This document shows positions 1-12,271 of a stretch of DNA of 64,000 bases, one piece after another; positions within the stretch are counted from its first letter, which is position 1; each line of letters begins with the position of its first letter. Under the pieces are notes generated by a model, which was not told where the DNA came from, searched no databases, and saw nothing but the letters and a program-made list of their open reading frames with translations. Made by a program: the position numbers and the translations under genes. This DNA is from Epinephelus fuscoguttatus. Its lineage: Eukaryota > Chordata > Actinopteri > Perciformes > Serranidae. The DNA is taken from contig NC_064775.1 in assembly GCF_011397635.1 (NCBI RefSeq), forward strand, positions 16,343,954 through 16,407,953, in the 5' to 3' direction.

Positions 1-1158
1 GGGACTCTCCACTCTGTGATCTTAAGTTAACACAGAGGTGCAGATGTTTCAGTAAAAGCGGTTGTCTATTAACGAGCTGCAGTGCGACATGTCCAGTGTA
101 TGCTAGGGGCAACGCTTAACGCGTGACACATGATGCACCGTACCAGAAAAGGGATTAAATAATCCTCCAAAGTTAGGCTAAATGTTTGTGAGGGAACAAC
201 TGGCATGGCCATTTTCAAAAGGATACCTTGAATTCTCACCTCAAGATATTTGAATGAAAATGGGTTGTATGGGTACCCATGAGTCTCCCCTAAACTTGAA
301 GTCACCTGTTGCCAGTATTCAAATTCCTGATATTCAGTTACGGCTTTTGGTTTTGATGTGCCACCCCAGGAGTTTAAATGATGCTTCACAATGCATGATC
401 TTTGCTGAAATGTCAAGCTGTGAAGTTGTAGCATTTATTCAGTTAAATTGACTTTAAAGAGGTTCCCATAACTGTATCTTCTTGAATATCTGGAGTATAG
501 CTCACAGTTTAGAGTTTTCCTCTTGCTGGTTTGATTCTACAATCCATCTCTGATAATCCACTCTGCTCCACAGCCTGCTACCTTTTCTATTAAATCTCAT
601 TTTTCATCTTCAGTAAATTGCATTTCCTCTGCAAGTTCCTTCGAGTCTGTTAAAGCTTTTGGAGCAACAACAACAAACTACATTTTCACAAAAAAGATTA
701 GCAAGAACTCTCAATTTACTTGATGTGATACATGAAACCAAACCACACAACGGTTTCATCTTAAGGCTCATTTTTCCTTACTTTTATGCACCTAGATAGA
801 CAGGGTCATTTTAAACATTGTAACCATCACTGCCCTCATACTTCTATGCGTCCTTTATGTTGGCATAGATACACCCACTAGATGACACAAGATGGCAGAG
901 TGGATGGACAGTTCTTTTCACTGTATTACCAGTAGGGTCATGTCTTGCTTTACCTACGCTACACTGCCGCCACAACTTTCGGTTGTACTGCTCCATTTCC
1001 TCTATAAGATTTCAGAAAACGTGCACAAATATGGATGAAATAAATGCAGGGTTTCGTTAGTGTTTGTATACATGTCTGAGGTTGAGCATAAACGAGCCCT
1101 TACCAACTAGCTTTTGTGGCCTCGGCAGCTACTTTAACAATGTTTCTCTTTCCCCGCA
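1..1158. other. gene-free upstream flank of gpbar1
   Basis: I see no supportable coding gene here. Open frames on both strands near 69-451 have no recognisable domain and no conserved-looking splice sites. The stretch probably holds the promoter and non-coding 5' exon(s) of gpbar1, because the coding exon downstream begins at a pyrimidine-rich acceptor ending at 1159, but I cannot place the upstream exon. Confidence 0.4.
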
Positions 1159-1219
1159 GCTGTACCTTGAAGGGAGTGGGGCCAAGCTGCAAAGGGGAGG
1201 AAGTCGGCAGATTTCACAC

Positions 1220-2248
1220 ATGATGGACTGCAACGATTCCCATGCTCTGCTCTCTGGGGAGCACCTCATCTATGCCATCACCATACCGCTGTCAACTTCC
1301 ATCATCCTGGCCAACCTTGTCATCATCTTAGGCATCGCCTGGAACCGCCAGCTCCACAACACGACCAACTACTTCTTCCTCAGCCTGTTAGTGGCAGATC
1401 TGTGCACAGGCGTGGCGCTGCCTTTTATCCCTTTAATGGGCCTGAACCGGGAGTTGAGTTTTAGCTCCTGCTTGGTGGCTCACGTGTTCCCAAACTTCCT
1501 CTTCCTGGCATTCCTCTTCAACCTGGTAATGGTCCACTATGAGCGCTACATTTGCATCGTTGACCCCCTGCATTACAATAACCTGTGGATGCATCGCAGC
1601 TTTCCTCTGGCACTGCTTGTGGTTTGGGCGCCACCACTTCTGTATGCATCTCTACCTGCTTTTGGGTGGAATAACTGGACAGGGCCAGATTGGAACGGCT
1701 GTTGTGCAGGTAGCCAAAATATAACGTCACTTTCAAACTGTTTCACAAACAAAACCACGTGCTGCTCGTACAGGCGAGTATTCCCCAATGCTTTTATCTA
1801 CTTGGAGGTGTATGGACTCGTCTTACCTGCTATTCTTACCATCGCTGGCATGACTGGCCATGTTTTATGGATCACCCGAGGCCAGCTGAAGGACATTTGT
1901 CGCCTCCATCGCTCAGTGGAGCGGGGAAGCCAGGCCTCGGACCGAGAGCAGAGGCTGAACCTGCGGTACACTCGATGCGTGGTGGCAGTGTCGTTTACAT
2001 TTCTCGCATGCTGGGTACCCTATCTCATTTACATGCACGTCTGCATGGCGTTCTTGATGACGGACACCAAGTGGAGCTCCACCACTCATATCATACTGTC
2101 GTGCACTGGTATTGGAAGCATGGCAGTGGTGCCGCTGGTGCTCGGACTAGCCAACAGGCAGTATACAGAACCTGCACACAAACTACTCCAGAAACTAAGA
2201 GACAGATGGAGCCGAAGGACGCAGGGATCAGAGGAGGTGGCAGTCTGA
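1220..2248 (+). CDS. gpbar1: G-protein-coupled bile acid receptor 1 (TGR5-like)
   Basis: Class A GPCR of 342 residues, in one coding exon. Known role of the family: plasma-membrane receptor for bile acids that signals through Gs and cAMP. Family signatures seen: LGIAWNRQL after TM1, PLLYASLPAFGWNNWT before loop 2, YLEVYGLVLPA in TM5 and QLKDICRLHRSV in loop 3. ERY is at 108-110, the TM3 cysteine at 84 and CWVP at 264-267. TM7 lacks NPxxY, as in mammalian GPBAR1, and reads VPLVLGLANRQY. The second extracellular loop is long, with five Cys (161, 162, 174, 181, 182) and N-glycosylation motifs at 152, 167 and 177. A splice acceptor ends at 1159, so the exon starts at 1160 and the frame upstream of it is not coding. 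The start could instead be the second ATG at 1223, which has the better context. The neighbour arpc2 is also GPBAR1's neighbour in human. Confidence 0.92.
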   Translation: MMDCNDSHALLSGEHLIYAITIPLSTSIILANLVIILGIAWNRQLHNTTNYFFLSLLVADLCTGVALPFIPLMGLNRELSFSSCLVAHVFPNFLFLAFLFNLVMVHYERYICIVDPLHYNNLWMHRSFPLALLVVWAPPLLYASLPAFGWNNWTGPDWNGCCAGSQNITSLSNCFTNKTTCCSYRRVFPNAFIYLEVYGLVLPAILTIAGMTGHVLWITRGQLKDICRLHRSVERGSQASDREQRLNLRYTRCVVAVSFTFLACWVPYLIYMHVCMAFLMTDTKWSSTTHIILSCTGIGSMAVVPLVLGLANRQYTEPAHKLLQKLRDRWSRRTQGSEEVAV

Positions 2249-2441
2249 GAAAATACTGACAAATAGGAATATTTATGAAGATGTATCTGGAAGAAATGAT
2301 GGTGGTTGATGCCCACAGTAACCTATATTATGGAAGATTATTAAGGCCAGGCATAAGGGGAAGAAAAGGGGGAGGAAGATTTTTTTTTATTTTGCATGAG
2401 GAAAATGGTCAAAATGTCAAGAACAAAGTCCAAATGTTATG

Positions 2442-2447
2442 AATAAA
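2442..2447 (+). terminator. polyadenylation signal of gpbar1
   Basis: AATAAA lies 194 bases after the gpbar1 stop codon, on the same strand. It is the first canonical signal after the gene. Confidence 0.5.
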
Positions 2448-4479
2448 GTTAAATCTCCAGTATTAGTGCCAGGTAAAACACAAATAGATCAGGGGAGGAA
2501 GTATTTTTTCTTTTTTCTTTTTTTTTTTTTTTTGCATTTCGAGAAAAGTTGAAATCTTGAGAAGAAACCCAGCTGGTACCGGATGCCGATATGACATCAG
2601 AAAATCAGGTTGAAGATATTTTAAATGTCTAATGATGTTAGAATTTCACGTTGTGTGCACGTTAACATTTTGACGTTTTGCTAACTTTGTTTCTCCTAAT
2701 CAAACACAGTGCTCTCTTCAAAGTCCTAATATTTATTAGCACTCTGTGTTCATGCGCTGAAGGAAAAATAATATCCTTCTTATTAAAGCCAATTCTGAAG
2801 TTCAGCAAATCATCTACACAAGGCATTTCACGGAGGCAGTCATATGCACTAACAGTAGTGGTTGATTTATTGTCAAAAGTTCGACTTTAATCTTGAAATG
2901 TAAAGTTAATAGTCATTTTGACGATTCTCAAAATGGTACTTTTACTTTATTCTAAATATGACAACTTTATTCTTATTATTTTGTCTTTCATCCCAGTGCA
3001 AAACAAAAAAAACCTTCCTCCTCTCCTCCCTTTTCCCTTAGCCCTAATAATCTTCCATAGTCCACTAGTCAAGGCCTGCAGGAGGAAATTATTTATCAGT
3101 GATCTGAACACAAAAAGCCACTTTCTGTTTTACCACCACTACACTGGGTTATGAAATATGATTTCTGTCTTTGGCTCCCCCTTTCTGATGGTTTTCCATT
3201 ATACTTTCAGAGTTGTGTCAGGAGATGTAATTGAAAAGATGAAGAAAAGGTAGTTCATGTTTTCAGGACAACATTTATCATTGTCTCAAAGACGACTATA
3301 ACACCATTTGAGCAACATGCTCACGCTGCCAACGTGCTAGTGTTTAGCAGGTATAATAATGCCTGAAATGTAAATTCTCAGTATGATAACATGATGAAGT
3401 TAGGTTAAATAAAACTACCCTTGTGTCAGTGTTGTGCATCTTAAAAATTAAGCTCAAAGACATCATAATTTCTCTTTGTGCTGCCTGCTCTGGTTAACCA
3501 GTGCTAAGACTTTCTCCATCTGTCACCCACGTGCCTGCAATGTTTACTTCTACTTCCCTCACTAGTGTTTATCTATATACTGGTATGCAGGCTGAAGAGG
3601 GGAGAGGGATGCATTCACAGTCCCTAATTCATCTACAAGACATGAGGAAATAGAGCTTCAGGAAGGACATGCAGGAAAGAAACATGAGGTGAAAACCGTG
3701 TGTGCAAGTTGGAAATGAGTTAGCTGCCATATTTAGATAAACTGTTACAGGAAGGTTAAATACTGTAAAATAAGACTTCAGAGATACTTGTATTTAATAA
3801 AGACTAAAGGTTTTGTCGTAAAGATCCACCCAAGGGAAATTGGATTTTTATTTGAGACTTGATCAAACACAGAGTGTGTGTCATGCTATTTGTGTCCCCA
3901 GTCACAGTGTGTTTTTAAAGGTACACAGACAGTATGTGGGTGGAAAAGCTGAAGAGGAAAAGCAGACTTTAATCAAATTAAAGAGCAAACAATGTCTGAA
4001 CTGCTATGGGACATTAGGAGGGATGGGATTTCATCATGGGGGCAAGGTACATCGTCTGTATGTCTTTTGTATGTGTTGCTTTGCTAAGCCATGTTCCAGT
4101 ATGTTTTCCACATTGGTTTGTACGTATATCCGGAAATCCGAAGAGGGAAAAATGAAGACAGGACGAGACTGTTGGGCTCCGGCTCCTAATGACTGCCTGC
4201 CATCTGTGTTGAGTGGAAAGAAAAACATTTGTCCGAATTGTGTCTGGATTCTAAAAGCAATAGTTTAACATTTTGAGAAGAAGCACATTTGCTTTATTTA
4301 TGATGGTGAAATGAGAAGACTGATACCACTCTCATGTCTCTATATTAGCTTTGCTTGGCTCTGCCCAAATGTAACAAAATCTGCCAACCAGCACCTCCAG
4401 AGCTTATTAATTAACAGGTTGTTTAATTCTTAAAAAAAAAAGTGTAAAAATGTCAGTTTGCCTTTTTATAAGAAATACT

Positions 4480-4930
4480 GTGTCAACAGGGTCAGCATAT
4501 CCTCATACAATAGTCTGAATGATATCCTACGAAAATGCACACACAGCAGTTTGTATGATATCCTACAAAATAGCCCCCCCACAAATGACATTATATCCTT
4601 AATGTGAAGTTACATACTTAACATGAAGTTATGGAGGTTAGGTTTAGGCAAGTAAAGCTACTGAGGTTAGATGTTCACATGATCTAAACACCAGTCTTCA
4701 GGGGAAAGTCCTGTGTTTTGTGACCCATCCACCACCCCTACCTGCCTCCTAAACGCCTCAGACCTCTTCCTTCTTTACGTCTGTCAGCATCATGTGATCG
4801 CAGCCTTCCCAAATTCATGGATAATGCACAAATTACTAGCTTATTGTTATATTGCATATGTGCAAATTTTGGTGCATTACTTTTGTGGGAAAACATACGA
4901 ACAGTGCATGACAACAGCTTGATAAGAAAC
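4480..4930. repeat. possible miniature interspersed repeat
   Basis: Two near copies of ATGATATCCTAC occur about 45 bases apart at 4510-4565, followed by a GAGGTTAGGTTTAGGCAAG-type segment. I recall this composition from fish interspersed repeats but cannot name the family. Borders are approximate. Confidence 0.3.
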
Positions 4931-5084
4931 CTCCCTGTTTCGCCTTTTGACTTGACTTTGACTTCATGACTTGAGACTTGACTTAGACTCGAGACAGATC
5001 ACTCGAAAGGACTTTTTTTACTTAAATATTTGTATTTTTCAAGATAAACATGCCATGACCTGTCAGGCCACCTAAATCCACGTT

Positions 5085-5270
5085 TATTTGTCATCCCTGT
5101 ATTTCCTGTTTTATTTTGGTAGCCATTGTCTTGTCTTGTTTCAGATCCCACGTCCTGTCAAGTCTTCCTCCTTTGTGATTGCTTGCCCCGCCCTAATATG
5201 TTTCACCTGTGTCTCAGTGTGTTTCACCTGTGTCTCTTTGTCTCCTTTGTCATCAGGCTAATGCACAAGG
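5085..5270. repeat. CT-rich interspersed repeat fragment
   Basis: The style resembles 60775-61130: repeated TTTCACCTGTGTCTC-like units and a TTTTATTTTG segment. It looks like a fragment of a common fish interspersed repeat. Family and borders are not established. Confidence 0.3.
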
Positions 5271-5887
5271 TATTATGGAAGTGGCTAGTCCAAAAAATGA
5301 TAAAAGTTGGGTTCAAGAATAATGTTATTGGTGACTGTAGTAAGAAGAGAACAGGGGTATGCAAAAATCTGCAGCCCAAAAATTAGACATGACCATCATG
5401 ACATTTAATTTCATTTGTTGTTACAAAAACAACAACAACAAAAAAGTGTGAGAATCTGTCTTTTTAGTTTACTTATTAGCTCACTGGCCGGTCAAACGTC
5501 ACCTAAAAGCTAACATTTGACCATATCATCAGAATTTCAAGTGACTTAACTTGTCTTGACTGACTTAAAAAGACTCTACTTGTTTGATTCACACCAAATT
5601 AACTTGAGACCTGCTTGTGGCTTGCAAATGTGTGACTTACTCCAACCTCTACTTTACAGGTTTTAGGCTAAGCTAAGCTAACCATGTCCTCGCTCCAGCT
5701 ACATATTTACAACATATCGACACAACCACCGATATGATAGATATGATGGTGGCATCAGTCTTTTTACCTAACTATTGGCAAAATAGACAATAAGCATATC
5801 CCAAAAATGTCTTTAAGTAACTATTTGTGTGTTTGTGTGAAAGAAAGAGAGCAGACATTACTTCAACAGTAAAGCCTTCTGATTTCC

Positions 5888-5893
5888 TTTATT
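5888..5893 (-). terminator. candidate polyadenylation signal of the type II keratin
   Basis: TTTATT on the + strand is AATAAA on the - strand, about 620 bases past the keratin stop codon at 6511. A second copy at 6138-6143 would give a shorter 3' UTR. I cannot say which is used. Confidence 0.4.
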
Positions 5894-6510
5894 TTAATAT
5901 TTGAGGCACAAGGTTGCAGATACATGTGAAGGAAGGAGAACAATTCCAAAGTAGTCTGAAAACCTACAGTATTTCGAGCGTGCAGTTTTGCCCCAGATCC
6001 ATGTTTGCTTCCTCTTAATGTGACCTGATTGTAGGAAACATTATCTTTGTTAACATTCTTCCTGATATTAACAAGATGTGGCCCAACAGAACAGAAACAC
6101 TCCTTTAACCACCTACACAATGCCACAAGTTCCTTATTTTATTTTTCACATCCTTAAGAAACCTTTACACCGTTACAGACCCCGCCACAAAAAGTATGAA
6201 AGAAACAACTGCACGAAAGCTGAAAAATACACCGATTGTGCCAGGAACACGTCTTTGCTATTGCAAACAAAGATGCTTGTCATAAACAAAATGTCTCCAA
6301 CTTCAAGCACAGATTCTAGGAAAAACGTTCAGCCTGCCAAGAAGCTATTGTTAGACTGTACCAGAGAGTACATAAAAAGAAGCATGATGATTATTACATT
6401 TAAAAACACTTTTCTCTAAGAGTTAAATTTCACTTAATTTGAGCTTTGCAAATTCACATTTTGCGGATATACTGTAATGCTGCAGGTGGAGGGGTGATGG
6501 AGAGTGCCGG

Positions 6511-9500
6511 TCAGCCTTCAGTGTAATGGGAGCTTTCGGACACGACTCTGCCTTCCTCCACCTCCACCCGGATCAGCAGGCGCTTCTTGGAGGCGGGGTA
6601 AGCTGCCGGGAACATGGTGGGTTCTGGTCCTCGTGGCTTCTCTGGCAGGTGTTGCTTCGATGGCAGGTGAACGTCTGCGTGCAAGTAAGGACTTGGATTG
6701 GTTGGTTTGTTTTTAGATATCTGAGCGAAAGAGAGGTTTGATTTTAGTGGGACACAAATAATGAATCAGTCATGAGAATGCTGAAATGTGTGAAATGGAT
6801 GCAGAGTTTGTTTTTGTTACTGTGTCCATTTTAAAGCATATTTCATATATTATAATTATATTAAATTTAATACTTGTGGTCCCCTTAACCTTCTTTGTTT
6901 ACCGCAGTTAGTAATTTCCTTCATTTCCCAGAATTCTTTACAGCAACATCTTGACAGGGAAGATTTAAGCCAGGTGGTACAAGTCCAAAGTGGGCAAGCT
7001 GCTACTTTATGTACATTTGCTGCATTGCATTCTGGTATATTGAGGGCTTTATTGGTGTACAGACATTAGTGTATTAGTCAGTGCTGAACCTAGCACATTT
7101 GGTGCCCTAGGCAAATGTGTTCCCCCCAGATATTATGATTTATATTTATTGTATTTATTACACAGTAGATATCATTTGTTCTTTCAACATCAGGTCATAT
7201 TGTTAATGTGCTAAATGACAAACTAGCATCTTAAAACCATCCTGTTGGTCTTCTTTTGAATGACAAATCCGTCTGCTGCGATGGAGAGTTATTTCTTCTC
7301 ATGCAGGCATGGAACTTAGATGCTAACTGGACGTTTGTGATTTCTGCATGTGCAGCTTTTTGGCCGAGACACAGGCAATGCAACAGTCAGCCTTCGTCAC
7401 CACTTGTTTTGTCTGTATGATGTGTCTGGGCCTTAAGGCAACATCAGGCTTGATCTTAACATTGCTTTAACATTGTAAAAAAAAAATTGTGCACCAGCAA
7501 GTTGCTAGAAATCTTTGAAATTAACAGAAATTACAACTCAAGTGTAAAGCTTTTAAAAGCAGCACACGTGTAATTAGGTGTATAGAACTGAACTGAATTG
7601 ATTGGCCTCACTGTCACCGACCCAATCCTGCTATTTGAGTCAGTATTGGCCTGATATGTGATATCAGTATTAGATCAGTGCATCATGTTTGTCTAGAATC
7701 CATGTAAAAAAGTAAAAATCACCACAAAGCAACCAAATGAACCCAGAAAGACCATTTTAGTAGATTTTTTAGGGTTTTGGAGCTGCTGATTTCAGAAATT
7801 TGAGAGAAAGTGTCAGAACGGTTCTCACCTGCATTGCGCATGAGGTAGTTCATTCTTCACAGAGATGGAGAAATAGAGACAGTTGTTAGTGCAAGCATTA
7901 ATCCATCACGGTGTATTTTATCAAACAGCAACATGAGTCAGTGCACTGATACATACTGATGTCTCGCACTGCTGACATACCTCTGCTCCTCGCCCTCCAG
8001 CAGCTTGCGGTAGGTGGCAATCTCAATGTCCAGGGCCAGCTTGAGGTTCATCAGTTCTTGGTATTCACGGATTTGTCCAGCCAAGTCCTGCTTGGCTCGC
8101 CTCAAGGCTTCCTCCAGCTGGGCAATGTCCGCCCGGGCCTTCATCACATTGTTGTCACCTTCTGTCCTCATGTCATTGATGTCCTTCTTCAGGGCCTCTT
8201 CCTAACATAAAAACAGAGTGACGGAAAACATCAGAGGCCAGTTAGAAGTGTGTGCCTATGCCTTAACTCTAGAAGTGTTTATGTGTGATCACAACCTTCC
8301 TTGCGAGAGCCTCCAGGTCCCCATTGAGCCTCTGAATGTGGCGCACCATGTCTGAGATCTCCCTCCTTAATTCACGCACTTCCTGCTCACGCTGTCCTGC
8401 ACTGAAGACCATGGCATCCATCTAAGCAGGGACATACAGCACACTGGTCACTTAGTAAATGTAGAGCTGGTCTTAAGAACACAGTTTTATTGCGTAGAAT
8501 CTTCGTTTTTCTCACCTTTTTCTGGTTCCACTGCTCGGCTTCCTCCCTGCTGCGGGCGGCAATGTTGGCATACTGATTCCTGACACTCGCGATGATCTCA
8601 TCCATGTCCAGAGACCGTTTGCTGTTGTCACGTAAGACCACTGTCTCGTTTTGGACTTGTGACTCTAGCTCCTTGATCTCCTGCAGGGGACAGACATTGG
8701 TACAACAGAGTCAGAGGGGGGAAAAATTCACATATTTGATGTTATATTTCCCCTCCAGGCCAAATATACGGTGGCCCTGGGAGTCAAAATTTGACATTTG
8801 ACAAATACAACACAACAATGTTGTAGTGTTTTGTGAAATGTCAGTGTTTTGTGAAATGTTGCTGTGTTTTGTGAAATGTGAAAATAAAATAAAATAAACC
8901 CCATCATTACCTCATCATAGCCAACCCTGAGGAAGTCCAGTTTTCCCATCAGGTCCTCAAGCTCCAGAGCGTGATCAACTAGCGCCAAGTGACCTTCATC
9001 TGCATCCTGGTACATGCATACATTAAACATATACACATACGTAAGTACATGGATGCCAGTTAAGAAATTGCTTTCAAAATATCAACACATAATATGTTTC
9101 TGAATGCTTGAATAAATAAGCACCAGAAAAAGCTTACAATACCTTTTTCTTGACAATAAATTCATTCTCCAAGTCAGCTTTTTTCAAAAACTCATGCTCA
9201 TATCTGTAACAATGAGAAAATAAAGGGTGAAACATTTGTGCCAATGATATTATTGACACAGTTTTGAGTTCTCTGGGAATATACTGTGTTTGTGACTGTG
9301 GACAACAGAGAAATTCTTTCCATAAGGACCAATGGACATATTGAAGTCTGGAGTGTTTAAACCCTGCTGACCTTTTCTTGGTGTCCTCCACCTCCTCCTG
9401 GCATTTGTGTAACTCAGCTTTCAGCTTTTCTTGGTCACGGAGCAAGGCCTCAATCTGATGCTCCAACTCGTCCTCCACATGCTTAACAATGTCGTCAATT

Positions 9501-11884
9501 TTCCCCTCGTAGTCCTCCTGCTCCTTGAGGATCTTCAGCTTGGTGTCGAGCTTTTTGTTCTCATCCTCCAGGTTTTTCACCTGAAACAGAGACAGACAAA
9601 GTGGTGGACATGGTGAGAAGAACAGGAGAAAAGAACATAGACAGCAGAAACAAAACATACATGTTGCAATGAAGTAAATGCTGAGGCATGCTAAATCTGA
9701 GGAATGCCAGGTCTAAGTATATACTGTACACAGGCTATTATTATGTGGTTCATGTTGATAATGACAGGTGAGGTGATTTTTTTGCACACTCCAAATAGCC
9801 TATGTATGGGTAGCGCCACCTGCTGGTAAAAGAGAAAAATGTGTTTTTTGTGGAACTGAGTAGTTTAGAAATGTATGTAATTCTAGAGTAATTTTTTTTA
9901 AAAGAATTTCTAAGTAATTGAACATATAAGGGAAAATGATCCAAAGACCTTGTGCTAACAGTCAGTCTGTAGTTATCTGTTATTTATTACTATTGTTTTT
10001 CTTTGTGTTGTTTTCTCACTTGTTCTTGTTTGTAATAAATACAATGAATATATTAAAAAAAAATTCTTCTCTTGGGGTGCCAGAAGAAGCTTACCCGGGG
10101 TGCTAAATGTGCTAAGTCAAGCGATGATATTAGCATCAGGTAAGGGAATATTTTAGTAGATTTAGGTTGGATGTAGCAAGTCAAGGCCAAAATCACTTCC
10201 TATTATAAAGCTTCAAACTGTTATGAAGGTGTTGTTTAAATACTTTGATCAATAAAATACTCTACAACACATCTTCTTTGTAAAGTCCCTGTTGTTTCCA
10301 CATTACTTAAAGCTCTCAAACACAGCAAAGTCGGAAGAATGACTTCCGAACGAGGGAACTACGACAGTCCGAAGAGCACGTGAATGCAACAGACGTTGCA
10401 CTTGGCTCCAGTGCGCATGCTCAAAGCTAATTGCCTGTTTGAGCAGTTAGTATTTATTTTAAAGACTGGAGTTTACATAATCTTCTACCATACAAATTGT
10501 AAAGTTTATCTTTTGAAGAAAAACTTGATAAAACAAATCGATGCCCACCAGCCGTGGGATATTGTTAAAACCAAACCTTTGGTAAAACAAAACAAAACAA
10601 AACAAAAAACAATCAAATTTAAGTAAAGTAGTATTTCCGTGACAAAATGGCTGACTGCTAACTGCTAGCTTGTCAGAGAAGACGTTTTTTTTTCTTGCTT
10701 CGTGAGTGTTAATATTCGGAGGGGTGTCACCTCGTCAAGAACAGGTTTTCAGGATATTAAGCATCTTTCTGAGAGGGTAAACAAACATGAGAGCAGCAGG
10801 AAGAGACTATCCGAACTGTAAACAACAACAGGTGTGTGTACCCGGTCCTATTATCACCTGTGTTGAAGTGTGTGAGAAATGTTAAAAAGCAGGTGTAATT
10901 GTTACTGTGTAGGCCTAATTTTCTGGTTTTACTTGTTGTTGCTTCACCATTTTAATTTCCACATAAAAACACCACCGTGTAAAGGCCTATCTGCTTGAGT
11001 GACAGGTTGATGACCCACAGAACCAAGACTTGAAGTTATCTAATTATCCACAAGATGGCGTCCTACATTTACCTCCAACAGTATTTACATGAAGTGTGTG
11101 GTAAAGGCAAGGAGACACTTTTCATGCCCTCAGGTCACTGAATTAATTACTAAATCATCCTCCCGGATTGGAAACATGTTTTAAGAATATTATATCCTCT
11201 ATCAAAACCTGATTTTTTTTGTTTGTTTTTTTGTTTTGTTTTTTGACCGTTAGCATACTGTATTAAATTGTGCATAAGTTCAAATGAGTGTATGAAAAAT
11301 AAATGGATACAAATACAAACAAAAGAAAATGAGTGATACATTGGAAAAAATAATAAAAATGCATATTCAATTATATTAAGTAGAATATTTGTAGAATCAT
11401 AGAGTTGCTAAAAAGATGGGGGGAAAAATAGGTCTACATTAAATACTGTGTTGTCAGTTTCTTTACATTTTTTGTCTTTTTAAATTTTTTAAGTAAATAG
11501 ATAAATGTAGGCTACTTAGTTATGACCTATGTCTTTTTACTCTAAAGAGTGGTAAATAATTAATATTAGGCTTTAGATATTAATTAACCGTCTGATTAAT
11601 TTAACCGAACTGTGATAGCAAATAGTTTAAAAATATGTTTTATTTTATTTTATTTAAAATAAATATTTTTTTATTAAAAAAATAAAATAATAAAAAAAAA
11701 ATATAGATTTTAAAAATGTACAAACCTTGTCGATCAGCCTGACAAACTTGTCGTTGAGTCCGACCATGTCGTCCTTCTCCCTGGATTTGCCCGACGGGTC
11801 GATGTTGTTGGTCGGGTAGCTTCTCACCGGTCCCGTGCTGCCGGGGGAGTAGGACTGGCTGCTGTAATCTCTCGGTTTGGACAT
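6511..11884 (-). CDS. type II keratin (keratin 8-like), short head and tail
   Basis: Intermediate-filament protein that pairs with a type I keratin in epithelial cytoskeleton. Exons on the minus strand, in order: 11884-11726, 9580-9372, 9203-9143, 9006-8911, 8680-8516, 8421-8296, 8201-7981, 7854-7829, 6674-6511. They join in frame to 408 residues. Exon sizes 209, 61, 96, 165, 126 and 221 are those typical of type II keratins. The head is only about 41 residues, then the rod starts at [18 protein letters not shown] and ends in the conserved [12 protein letters not shown] near residue 346. The tail is about 62 residues and closes with a keratin 8-like GRVVSESS motif. Exon 8 is 26 nt, shorter than the usual 35. 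Start: ATG at 11884 with A at -3. It is divergent from the type I keratin 387 bp away. I cannot assign a particular fish keratin name. Confidence 0.9.
9581..11725 (-). other. first intron of the type II keratin
   Basis: A 2.1-kb intron, much longer than the others in this gene. It is A/T-rich with long T and A runs (11215-11242, 11640-11700). I see no exon, RNA gene or clear transposon in it. Confidence 0.5.
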
Positions 11885-12271
11885 ATTGAGCTTGTAACAG
11901 CGAGATCAAACCCAGACACTGAACAGGTGAGCAGTGAAGGCACCTTCAGCCCTCCGGATCACCTGCTTTTAAGGTGGGCCAGGACCACCCATCACCTGCC
12001 CAAAACTCTGCATCCATCCAATCAAGAGAGGACAAGTGCAATATTACAGTGAGAAAAATAAAAAGTCAACATGAAATACTTGAATTTTGAGTTGGAACCA
12101 GTTTGTCCAGATGTGGTGCTGGGCACTAGGAGCCAATGGCACCGCTGGGGGCGGATTTATGCGTAAAAAACAGGTATAAAACCTACCTGTACCCCTCACA
12201 TCCATGAAGTGGACTCCCTAGCCTGAAGCGCCCGCTGTCACTGTCAGCTCTTCTCTCATCAAGCAGTCATA
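11885..12271. promoter_or_regulatory. shared divergent keratin promoter
   Basis: These 387 bp separate the start codons of the two keratins. On the + strand, towards the type I gene, there is a CCAAT box at 12133-12137, a GC box at 12147-12154 and a TATA box (TATAAAA) at 12175-12181, spaced as in a classical promoter. Towards the type II gene the minus strand offers a weaker CTTAAAAG near 11966-11973. A further CCAAT lies at 12018-12022. The arrangement suggests co-regulation of the pair. Confidence 0.6.

Larger units (their letters stand above)
2460..5880. other. intergenic region between gpbar1 and the type II keratin
   Basis: No gene recognised. A 142-codon frame at 3840-4268 shows no domain, signal or splice context and is treated as chance. 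The stretch holds A/T-rich sequence, a poly-T run near 2510-2533 and interspersed-repeat-like segments around 4480-4930 (a repeated ATGATATCCTAC motif) and 5085-5270. Confidence 0.4.

Noticed and set aside
69-434. 121-codon minus-strand frame at the window start
   Set aside because: No domain or homologue recognised, and low-complexity translation. Treated as chance.
1064-1219. N-terminal extension of gpbar1 to an ATG at 1064
   Set aside because: A pyrimidine-rich splice acceptor at 1159 falls inside it, and the added residues do not look like a receptor N-terminus. The start at 1220 or 1223 fits the family.
3840-4268. 142-codon open frame downstream of gpbar1
   Set aside because: It has no recognisable domain, no family signature and no supporting splice sites. 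Its length is within chance expectation for this amount of DNA.
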